Part shown: positions 21,176 through 26,821 of the stretch, in pieces
How positions within the stretch are numbered: the stretch's first letter is position 1
Layout: the number at the start of each line of letters is the position of its first letter
Origin: Eubacterium sp.
GTDB taxonomy: Bacteria; Bacillota_A; Clostridia; Lachnospirales; Lachnospiraceae
DNA: 26,821 nt
Reading direction: 5' to 3'
Assembly: GCA_023663915.1 (NCBI GenBank)
Contig: JAMPGN010000030.1
Coordinates: 1 to 26,821 of the forward strand
Made by a program: the position numbers and the translations under genes
The notes under the pieces: model-generated
Seen by the model: the letters and a program-made list of their open reading frames with translations, nothing else
Database searches by the model: none
What the model was told of the DNA's origin: nothing

Positions 21176-22594
21176 ATGATTTGTTATCGGTGTGGATGTA
21201 ATCTGTCCGAACATGATTTTTGCACAAGCTGCGGTGCCGATGTAGCCCTGTATAAGAAGATCATATATATCTCCAATCGTTTTTATAATGAAGGGTTGGA
21301 ACGGGCAAATGTCAGGGATCTGACGGGTGCGATCACCAGTTTGCGACAGAGTTTAAAATTTAATAAAAATAATGTAGAGGCCCGTAATCTGCTGGGACTC
21401 GTGTATTTTGAAACCGGAGAGGTAGTAGCGGCATTAAGCGAATGGGTTATTAGTAAGAACTTAAGACCGAAGAAGAATATAGCAGATGATTATATCGATA
21501 TGATACAGACGAACCAGAATCGTCTGGACATCATCAACCAGACAATCAAGAAATATAATCAGGCGCTCACATACTGTAATCAGGACAGCTTAGATCTGGC
21601 GGTGATTCAGCTCAAGAAAGTGTTGTCCCTTAATCCGAGGTTTATCCGGGCGCATCAGCTTCTTGCGCTTTTGTATATTAATAATGAAGAGTGGGAAAAG
21701 GCGAAGCGGGAGCTGATGAAGTGTCTCGATATTGACACGAACAATATTGCGACCCTGCGGTATCTCAAGGAAGTGGATGAGATGCTCGTGCCCGAAGAGG
21801 GAGCTAAGAACCCGCAGAAGAAAAAGCACAAGTCGGATGATGTCATCAAGTACCAGAGCGGCAACGAGACGATTATCCAGCCTGTCAATGTGAAGGAGGG
21901 CAAGGGCGTAACGTCGCTTCTGAATCTGGGGATCGGTATTATTATCGGCGTTGCGATTGCCGTATTCCTGATTCTGCCGGCGCGGGTACAGACTGCCAAG
22001 GCGAGTATTGACGAAGAGCTGCGCAAGGTGAGCGAGCAGTCGGATGGCAAGTCGGCAACGATTGACGCATTGCAGTTACAGATCAGTGAACTGACCGAGG
22101 AGAATGATAATTTACAGCAGGATTTACAGGCGTATCTCGGAACGGACGGGACATTACTGTCGGTGGATAGTCTGATGAAAGCGGCGAACGCTTACCTGAC
22201 CAATCCTGAGGAAGTCACGGCTGTCGCGGATTATCTGGAAGAGATTGAACAGGTGGAAGAGGAAGAAGAGACAAGCAATTCGGAGGCATTTGAGAGCCTT
22301 TATAATACGCTGCTGGCGCTTGTCGGGCCGGGTATTGCAGAGGCATATTACAATGATGGATACGAAGCCTATAGGCAGGAGAACTACGAGGACGCGATTC
22401 CGAATCTGGAAAAAGCGTTCCAGTACGACGCAACTAATGGAGAGGCACTCTATAATCTCGCGAATGCGTATTATCGCGCGGGAGAGGAAGATAAAGCGAG
22501 AACCGCTTATCAACAGATCATTGAATTGTTCCCTGGAACGGAGAAGGCAAGCAAGTCGGAGGCGTTCTTGGAAGAACTGGGCAATGCAGATTAG
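21176..22594 (+). CDS. Zinc-ribbon and TPR membrane-anchored protein
   Basis: The 472-aa protein has an N-terminal zinc ribbon (Cys3, Cys6, Cys16, Cys19). Cytoplasmic TPR repeats follow at about residues 30-205 (DLTGAITSLRQSLKFNKNN, DLAVIQLKKVLSLNPRF). Next come one transmembrane helix (about 245-267, GIGIIIGVAIAVFLIL), a coiled coil (about 270-320), a Glu-rich linker and a second TPR set near the C-terminus (YEDAIPNLEKAFQYDATNGE). The C-terminal TPRs would lie outside the membrane. It is an adaptor-type architecture; no enzymatic motif is seen. It sits directly upstream of the spoIIA operon, so a cell-envelope or sporulation role is possible but unproven. Confidence 0.82.
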   Translation: MICYRCGCNLSEHDFCTSCGADVALYKKIIYISNRFYNEGLERANVRDLTGAITSLRQSLKFNKNNVEARNLLGLVYFETGEVVAALSEWVISKNLRPKKNIADDYIDMIQTNQNRLDIINQTIKKYNQALTYCNQDSLDLAVIQLKKVLSLNPRFIRAHQLLALLYINNEEWEKAKRELMKCLDIDTNNIATLRYLKEVDEMLVPEEGAKNPQKKKHKSDDVIKYQSGNETIIQPVNVKEGKGVTSLLNLGIGIIIGVAIAVFLILPARVQTAKASIDEELRKVSEQSDGKSATIDALQLQISELTEENDNLQQDLQAYLGTDGTLLSVDSLMKAANAYLTNPEEVTAVADYLEEIEQVEEEEETSNSEAFESLYNTLLALVGPGIAEAYYNDGYEAYRQENYEDAIPNLEKAFQYDATNGEALYNLANAYYRAGEEDKARTAYQQIIELFPGTEKASKSEAFLEELGNAD

Positions 22595-22644
22595 ATCGTG
22601 CAACAGGAGTGACTTTACCGATAAATTCATAGAGACACGAAAGA

Positions 22645-22676
22645 AAAGGACATGGTGTATACCATGTCCTTTCTGT
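22645..22676 (+). terminator. Perfect 12-bp hairpin, probable terminator before spoIIAA
   Basis: AAAGGACATGGT (22645-22656) and ACCATGTCCTTT (22661-22672) pair perfectly around GTAT. A modest T-run, TTTCTGTGTG, follows. It would end the valS-to-TPR transcription unit and separate it from the spoIIA operon. I found no convincing sigma-H promoter by eye in the short gap after it. Confidence 0.7.
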
Positions 22677-22727
22677 GTGTACTTGATTAACTACAAGGTC
22701 GGATCAATGGAAAGGAGTTTACATAAC

Positions 22728-23069
22728 GTGGAAGAGTTTAAAGTGATTGATAATTACCTCATGATAAGACTGCCCGACGAGATAGACCATCACAAATCGG
22801 TTGACATAAGTGCAAAAGCAGACCGCTATATTTTATCCAAAAAAGTGGGAAATGTGGTTTTTGATTTTGAGCGGACAACCTTTATGGACAGTTCGGGGAT
22901 CGGGATTATTCTCGGCAGATACAAGAAAATATCCTGCTTCGGCGGCAAAGTGTATGCCATCAATACGGACAACCGTATACGCAGGATACTGCTGATGTCG
23001 GGACTGCAGAACATTGTGGAGATCATGGCGACGGAGAATAAAGGAGGACGAGATGATAGAAATCATTGA
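22728..23069 (+). CDS. spoIIAA: Anti-sigma F factor antagonist SpoIIAA
   Basis: The 113-aa STAS-domain protein is the anti-anti-sigma factor. In dephosphorylated form it binds SpoIIAB and frees sigma F in the forespore. The signature TTFMDSSGIGIILGRYK contains the serine phosphorylated by SpoIIAB (probably Ser56, equivalent to B. subtilis Ser58). The start is GTG at 22728 with AAAGGAG 10 nt upstream. The ATG at 22707 lies before that ribosome site and would add a non-family extension. The 3' end overlaps spoIIAB by 17 bp. SpoIIE, the phosphatase that reactivates it, is not in the window. Confidence 0.95.
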   Translation: MEEFKVIDNYLMIRLPDEIDHHKSVDISAKADRYILSKKVGNVVFDFERTTFMDSSGIGIILGRYKKISCFGGKVYAINTDNRIRRILLMSGLQNIVEIMATENKGGRDDRNH

Positions 23070-23541
23070 AAAAAAAGATACGGGACGCGTCACGAACGAG
23101 ATGCGTGTCGAGTTTGCGGCGGTATCGGATAATGAGTCGTTTGCGAGAATGGCGATCGCGGCGTTTATCACGCCGTTAAATCCGACGATGGAAGAGCTGT
23201 CAGATGTCAAGACCGCCGTATCGGAGGCAGTGACAAACTCGATTATACATGGCTATGAGAACCAGGGAAATCTGGAAGATAAGGTGCGCATGGATTGTCG
23301 GTTAAAAGGTGATGTGCTGGAAGTAGAGATAACCGATCAAGGAGTCGGGATAGAGGATATCAGGCAGGCGATGGAACCACTCTATACGACCCGTCCGGAA
23401 CTGGACCGATCCGGCATGGGGTTTGCTTTTATGGAAGCATTCATGGATCATCTGGAAGTGATCTCGGAACCTGATATCGGGACATGTATCAAAATGTGTA
23501 AAAAGTTAGGGATCAGTTCCTGGATAGACAGCGAGGAATAG
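23053..23541 (+). CDS. spoIIAB: Anti-sigma F factor and serine kinase SpoIIAB
   Basis: The 162-aa GHKL-fold protein binds and inhibits sigma F and phosphorylates SpoIIAA. The ATP-site boxes are present: N box TAVSEAVTNSIIHGY, G1 box DQGVGI and G2 box DRSGMGFAFME. The start at 23053 has AAGGAGG immediately upstream. The frame could extend to 23014, but that adds a Trp/Arg-rich tail unlike the family. Length is slightly longer than B. subtilis SpoIIAB (146 aa), with an extra C-terminal SSWIDSEE. The gap to sigF is 3 bp, so the two are translationally coupled. Confidence 0.95.
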   Translation: MIEIIEKKDTGRVTNEMRVEFAAVSDNESFARMAIAAFITPLNPTMEELSDVKTAVSEAVTNSIIHGYENQGNLEDKVRMDCRLKGDVLEVEITDQGVGIEDIRQAMEPLYTTRPELDRSGMGFAFMEAFMDHLEVISEPDIGTCIKMCKKLGISSWIDSEE

Positions 23542-23544
23542 CCG

Positions 23545-24318
23545 ATGGAAGAGACTGCCGTATTAATCGAACGATCACAGGCAGGAGATAAAGAGGCTAG
23601 AGAGAGACTAATCGAAGAAAATCTGGGATTGGTAAGGCATATCGTGAAGCGCTTTGTGGGACGTGGATACGATATGGAAGATCTTTTTCAGATCGGATGT
23701 ATTGGATTGATGAAAGCGATTGATAAATTTGACCTGAAATATGAAGTACGCTTCTCAACCTATGCTGTTCCGATGATCAGCGGGGAGATCAAAAGATTTC
23801 TTCGCGATGACGGCATGGTCAAAGTCAGCAGGACGCTCAAGGAAAATGGCTGGAAAGTCAAGCAGGCGGCGGAACATCTTTTGCAGGAGTACGGCAGGGA
23901 GGCGACCTTGCAGGAATTGTCAGAGATAACGGAGCTGTCTGTGGAAGATATCGTCATGGCGTTGGATGCTAATGTGGAGGTGGAGTCGATCTACAAATCC
24001 GTATACCAATCCGATGGAAATGAGATTTATCTGGTAGACCAGGTGGTGGGCGAAAACGGAGCTAATTCTTTTGGAGTAGGGCGCACCGTGACAGGCGGCG
24101 GAAATTGTGACGATCTGGAGAAGGAAAAAGTGTTGAATCATATGCTGCTCGAACAGCTTCTAGGTCAGCTTGACGATAAGGAGAGGGAATTGATCCGCAT
24201 GAGGTATTTTCAGGATAAGACACAGATGGAGGTGGCGAAGTATATGGGAATCAGCCAGGTACAGGTCAGCCGCATGGAAAAACGCATTCTGTTGCAGCTG
24301 AGGGAGAAAGTATGGTAA
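23545..24318 (+). CDS. sigF: RNA polymerase sigma factor SigF
   Basis: The 257-aa sigma factor turns on early forespore genes. Region 2 has ENLGLVRHIVKRFVGRGYD, DLFQIGCIGLMKAIDKFD and RFSTYAVPMISGEIKRFLRD. Region 3 has RTLKENGWKVKQAAEHLL. Region 4 has LLGQLDDKERELIRMRYF followed by the helix-turn-helix TQMEVAKYMGISQVQVSRME. A Gly/Asn-rich insertion (GENGANSFGVGRTVTGGGNC) sits between regions 3 and 4. It is third in the spoIIA operon, 3 bp after spoIIAB. Confidence 0.96.
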   Translation: MEETAVLIERSQAGDKEARERLIEENLGLVRHIVKRFVGRGYDMEDLFQIGCIGLMKAIDKFDLKYEVRFSTYAVPMISGEIKRFLRDDGMVKVSRTLKENGWKVKQAAEHLLQEYGREATLQELSEITELSVEDIVMALDANVEVESIYKSVYQSDGNEIYLVDQVVGENGANSFGVGRTVTGGGNCDDLEKEKVLNHMLLEQLLGQLDDKERELIRMRYFQDKTQMEVAKYMGISQVQVSRMEKRILLQLREKVW

Positions 24319-24343
24319 AATAAGGCGAAAGCGGGGTGCAAAG

Positions 24344-24523
24344 ATGAATACATTCAAATATGAAGTGGTCAGTATTGACGGAGATTATGCGAACCTTAGG
24401 CGGACAGATGTGGATAGTGATGAGATCAAACTGGTGGCAAGAGCATTGCTTCCGCCGGAAATCATGGAAGGGACGAAGTTGTTGTATGAGATGATGGAGT
24501 ATGAGATATGCAATGAATTTTGA
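24344..24523 (+). CDS. 59-aa hypothetical protein, DUF3006-like
   Basis: A 59-aa frame starts at 24344 and reads MNTFKYEVVSIDGDYANLRR, then TDVDSDEIKLVARALLPPEI, and ends EICNEF. The plan resembles DUF3006 (a strand with DGDYAxL, then LP..EGT.LLYEM), but the match is loose. GGGGTG is a weak ribosome site. It follows sigF by 25 bp and may be cotranscribed. Coding is supported by a clean start, a full-length frame and tandem operon position. Confidence 0.6.
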   Translation: MNTFKYEVVSIDGDYANLRRTDVDSDEIKLVARALLPPEIMEGTKLLYEMMEYEICNEF

Positions 24524-24532
24524 TAAAAAGGC

Positions 24533-24562
24533 AGTGACAAGACGAATACTCTATGATAGAAT
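24533..24562 (+). promoter_or_regulatory. Promoter of the ImmA/membrane-protein cassette
   Basis: GTGACA (24533-24538), 18 bp, TAGAAT (24557-24562). It lies about 115 bp before the ATG at 24677, giving the cassette its own transcript. Confidence 0.5.
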
Positions 24563-24676
24563 GAAAAAAATAGAACAATAGGTAGACTTTGAACGATAAA
24601 TTACAAAAGCAGTGATTCTTTTCGATTTTTTATGCGGATAGAATTTGATAGGATGTCCATGATTGAAGGAGGCATT

Positions 24677-25333
24677 ATGGACAATATTATCAAGATATAC
24701 GATTTTAGACGGAGAAAACAAATGAACACAGAAGTTTTAGAAATAGTGAGCAGAATTGAAGAAAAGAACAAAAGTAAACATGAGTTTTCCATGATAGAAA
24801 TAGATAAAATGGCAGAGCAGATCAGGGCTGGAGTCATGGAGAAAGATAAAGAGGGTGCGACCCCGGTCATAAAATTGGCAGAAATACTTAATCTGCCGGT
24901 ATTCCGGTCAAAGGAATTGGGAATTAGGATATCGGGTGAGATACATATAAATGATGAAATGTGCCGAAGAGTGCACAGAGATCAGATCATCATGATAAAT
25001 GCAGGCGAACCGTTGACACATCAGAGATTTGTGGTGGCTCATGAATTGGGGCATTATTTGTTTGATTATTTGGGGACACCTGAACAATCGTTAGGCAAAA
25101 CGGTTGTATTTCCATATACACGGGATCAGCATGAAGGAGCGGAAGAAAAAAGAGCCGATCGATTCGCGGCTTCTCTATTAATGCCAAAAGACGAATTTAT
25201 CAAGGAACATGATGACGCTGTGGATGTAGATAACAGACGGATTTATGTAATAAAATATTTATCCAAATTTTATAATGTTAAGGAAGAAAGTGTTATCAAA
25301 AGAATTGGGGAAGTACGTAGGTACAATAGATGA
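24677..25333 (+). CDS. ImmA/IrrE-family metallo-endopeptidase
   Basis: The 218-aa protein has the zinc site AHELGHYLFD (His122, Glu123, His126), and the third ligand candidate Glu157 lies in EEKRADRFAASLLMP. This is the M78 signature of ImmA (which cleaves the ICEBs1/phage repressor ImmR) and IrrE/DdrO-type proteases. There is no helix-turn-helix, so the repressor it might cleave is elsewhere or absent. The start at 24677 is chosen for AAGGAGG; the ATG at 24632 has none. Its stop overlaps the next gene's ATG (ATGA, 25330-25333). The location, between sigF and spoVAA, is unusual for a mobile-element-type protease. Confidence 0.9.
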   Translation: MDNIIKIYDFRRRKQMNTEVLEIVSRIEEKNKSKHEFSMIEIDKMAEQIRAGVMEKDKEGATPVIKLAEILNLPVFRSKELGIRISGEIHINDEMCRRVHRDQIIMINAGEPLTHQRFVVAHELGHYLFDYLGTPEQSLGKTVVFPYTRDQHEGAEEKRADRFAASLLMPKDEFIKEHDDAVDVDNRRIYVIKYLSKFYNVKEESVIKRIGEVRRYNR

Positions 25334-25908
25334 AAGAAGTTGTAAAAAATAAATATAATTTATGGAAGCATACCCATGAATATTATGCTAAGTTTCTGAA
25401 TGAAATTTTGCCTGCAAATAGCGGGAATGAGATAGCGGAAAGAAAAAAACATGACATGTGTTATTCGTATTTGCTGTTTGATTATGGCATCAATGTCAGA
25501 AAGACATTAAAACAGAAACGGAGATTGAAGACACTTTTTTTCTTGATCATTATGGGAATATTTGTTGTTACATTCTGTTGCTTTTTTCATGCTTCACAGA
25601 CGGTTGCAATGTCTTTGGAAAAGTCGAGGGATGATCAGGTAAATTATCAGGAAATTATAGCACTGCTGACCATTATTATTCCACCATTGCTGGCATTGAT
25701 TACTGCATTTATTAAAATCCCCGAAATAATTGCAAAATATCTATTTAATATTAAAGAAGATGAATATATGGCATCTATTATCGGGAATCTGCAGAATTAT
25801 GACAAGGAGATTTATCTGATTGATAATAAAGTTGAAGAGCAAATAGGAGGAAGAGATTTAGAGGGTGATGATTTGGCAAATGATATGTCGGGAGAGGAGA
25901 CGGGATAA
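25330..25908 (+). CDS. Two-helix membrane protein coupled to ImmA-type protease
   Basis: The 192-aa product has a soluble N-terminal region (about 1-65), TM helix 1 (about 68-88, TLFFLIIMGIFVVTFCC), an extracytoplasmic loop, TM helix 2 (about 109-128, with IIPP) and a cytoplasmic tail ending very acidic (GGRDLEGDDLANDMSGEETG). No signal peptidase site or named family is recognised. Translational overlap (ATGA) with the metallopeptidase makes a joint role likely. Possibilities are a substrate or anchor of the protease, or a membrane effector held in check by it. These are inference. The terminator at 25935 closes the cassette. Confidence 0.78.
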   Translation: MKEVVKNKYNLWKHTHEYYAKFLNEILPANSGNEIAERKKHDMCYSYLLFDYGINVRKTLKQKRRLKTLFFLIIMGIFVVTFCCFFHASQTVAMSLEKSRDDQVNYQEIIALLTIIIPPLLALITAFIKIPEIIAKYLFNIKEDEYMASIIGNLQNYDKEIYLIDNKVEEQIGGRDLEGDDLANDMSGEETG

Positions 25909-25934
25909 TGTATTTATTATAATGCGGTGAAGGA

Positions 25935-25960
25935 AAGAGGACAGAGAAGTCCTCTTTTTT
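25935..25960 (+). terminator. Intrinsic terminator of the ImmA cassette
   Basis: AAGAGGAC (25935-25942) and GTCCTCTT (25949-25956) form an 8-bp stem with a 6-nt loop, followed by Ts. It separates the cassette from spoVAA. Confidence 0.88.
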
Positions 25961-25979
25961 GTGTGTTTCAAAATACTTT

Positions 25980-26007
25980 TGCATAAAAAGAGGGAAAAAA
26001 CATTATA
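25980..26007 (+). promoter_or_regulatory. Candidate sigma-G/sigma-F promoter of spoVA
   Basis: TGCATA (25980-25985), 15 bp, CATTATA (26001-26007). The -10 matches the sigma-G form CATnnTA and the -35 matches GnATA. The spoVA operon is sigma-G dependent in B. subtilis. The position, right after the terminator and about 85 bp before spoVAA, fits. Confidence 0.55.
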
Positions 26008-26090
26008 CTAACATGGAAAATATAAAGAAACAGCGGAAAATAGAAGAGTAAAGCGGCATTGACAGAACAAGAAATGGAAGAGGAAAAGTT

Positions 26091-26726
26091 ATGTCAACCA
26101 ATAATGTGATAATCTATATCAATGCGAGTCAAAATGTGGAATTGCAGTCGGAGGATGTCTATGTGAAAGATATCGGCAAACTGACATGTAGTGATGAGCA
26201 TGTTTTGGCGAGGGTGAAGGCGATCAAACTGCATCATTTTAAGAAAGACGCGCCGAAGAGACAGGTCATCAGTCTGTTGAAGGTGATTGAGGAGATCGAC
26301 AAAGTATGTCCGGGTGTGAGTGTCGAGAGCATCGGTGAAGCCGATGTCATGGTGGAATATATTAAAGTGAATAAGCATAAGGGCGCAGTGCAGACGGTGA
26401 AGTTAGTCTTCGTGGCGCTGGTCAGTTTCTTTGGAACGGCATTTACCATTATGGCGTTTCACAATGATATCGGAATCAACGATGTGTTTACCAAGATTTA
26501 TGAAATGGTCATGGGGCAACAAGGCGACGGTTACGGGATTCTGGAATTGGCGTACTCGATCGGGCTTGCCATCGGCATTATTGTGTTTTTTAACCATATC
26601 GGCGGCAGACGCATCACGAAAGACCCGACACCGATCGAAGTAGAGATGCGTATCTATGAAGAGGATGTCAACAAGGCACTTATTGCGACGGCGGATCGGG
26701 AAGGGAAGACAATGGATGTACAGTAG
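26091..26726 (+). CDS. spoVAA: Stage V sporulation protein AA
   Basis: The 211-aa protein is the first product of the spoVA operon, which builds the channel moving Ca-dipicolinate into and out of the spore. The soluble N-terminus (VIIYINASQNVELQSEDVYV, KDIGKLTCSD) is followed by two membrane helices (about 103-122 and 145-168) and a short cytoplasmic tail with RRITKDPTPIEVEM. Length is as expected (about 205). GAGGAAAAG is the ribosome site. SpoVAB would be expected next but lies outside the window. Forespore expression from the promoter at 25980 is likely. Confidence 0.93.
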   Translation: MSTNNVIIYINASQNVELQSEDVYVKDIGKLTCSDEHVLARVKAIKLHHFKKDAPKRQVISLLKVIEEIDKVCPGVSVESIGEADVMVEYIKVNKHKGAVQTVKLVFVALVSFFGTAFTIMAFHNDIGINDVFTKIYEMVMGQQGDGYGILELAYSIGLAIGIIVFFNHIGGRRITKDPTPIEVEMRIYEEDVNKALIATADREGKTMDVQ

Positions 26727-26789
26727 ACGGGAATAAAGGCATAAGTACGGAATAGAAATATCAAATATAAATGAGAACGTATTTTAATC

Positions 26790-26806
26790 CCCCATCTGAG
26801 ATGGGG
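26790..26806 (+). repeat. 7-bp perfect hairpin after spoVAA
   Basis: CCCCATC (26790-26796) and GATGGGG (26800-26806) pair around TGA. No T-tract follows before the window end, so termination is not supported. It may be a processing or regulatory hairpin within the spoVA mRNA, or part of a dispersed repeat cut off by the window edge. Confidence 0.5.
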
Positions 26807-26821
26807 AGAATGGAATAAGCC

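Noticed and set aside
22245..22700. Long N-terminal extension of spoIIAA
   Set aside because: The frame runs back through the TPR gene with Arg-rich nonsense sequence; the GTG at 22728 with AAAGGAG gives the family-size protein.
1..26821. tRNA or rRNA genes, transposases, integrases
   Set aside because: I found no cloverleaf with a CCA-type end, no rRNA segments and no transposase or integrase motifs in any frame.

Overview
The window looks like a chromosomal segment from a spore-forming, low-to-mid GC Firmicute, most likely a gut Lachnospiraceae-type Clostridium. The evidence is the forespore regulon spoIIAA-spoIIAB-sigF followed by spoVAA, a T-box-controlled valS, a Mn2+ riboswitch in front of mntP, and strong sigma-A promoters (TTGACA-N17-TATAAT) with AGGAGG-type ribosome sites. 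No taxonomic search was possible, so the family-level placement is an inference.

Layout. (1) 1-5.9 kb is accessory: a TetR regulator, a GNAT acetyltransferase with an apparent in-frame internal deletion, a DUF4143-type AAA ATPase, an HxlR regulator divergent from a 31-aa flavodoxin remnant, a seven-helix membrane protein, a radical SAM protein, and a HipA/CtkA-like kinase. (2) 5.9-8.0 kb holds a yybP-ykoY Mn2+ riboswitch with mntP, a possible small structured RNA (about 6867-6930), a small hypothetical gene and an Asp/Glu racemase-family gene. (3) 8.2-14.8 kb is an accessory island: a small protein plus a retropepsin-like protease in a coupled pair, a second HipA-like kinase, two orphan type I specificity genes (hsdS) sharing a 483-bp identical block, a second DUF4143 ATPase between them, debris of a third hsdS and of another ATPase copy, a six-unit 32-bp tandem repeat, and a truncated BrnA/CopG-type antitoxin. 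No hsdM or hsdR is present. (4) 14.8-24.5 kb is conserved housekeeping and sporulation DNA: T-box, valS, fapA-like DUF342 gene, folC, a 51-aa gene, a zinc-ribbon/TPR membrane protein, spoIIAA, spoIIAB, sigF and a 59-aa gene. (5) 24.5-26.0 kb is a self-contained cassette (own promoter and terminator) with an ImmA/IrrE-type metallopeptidase translationally coupled to a two-helix membrane protein, lying between sigF and spoVAA. (6) The window ends with spoVAA behind a sigma-G/F-like promoter and then a hairpin.

How the genes work together. SpoIIAA, SpoIIAB and SigF form the partner-switching module that activates the first forespore sigma factor, and spoVAA is the first gene of the dipicolinic acid uptake operon. 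The valS T-box senses uncharged tRNA-Val, and the mntP riboswitch senses Mn2+. The most unusual part is the hsdS/ATPase/kinase island: its repeated ends suggest that an ATPase-hsdS module was duplicated, that one ATPase copy was lost, and that the two hsdS copies can recombine to change target recognition or delete the ATPase. Other candidates for undescribed systems are the 78-aa/retropepsin pair, the ImmA/two-helix membrane cassette, the 6.87 kb RNA, and the HxlR/seven-helix/radical SAM operon.
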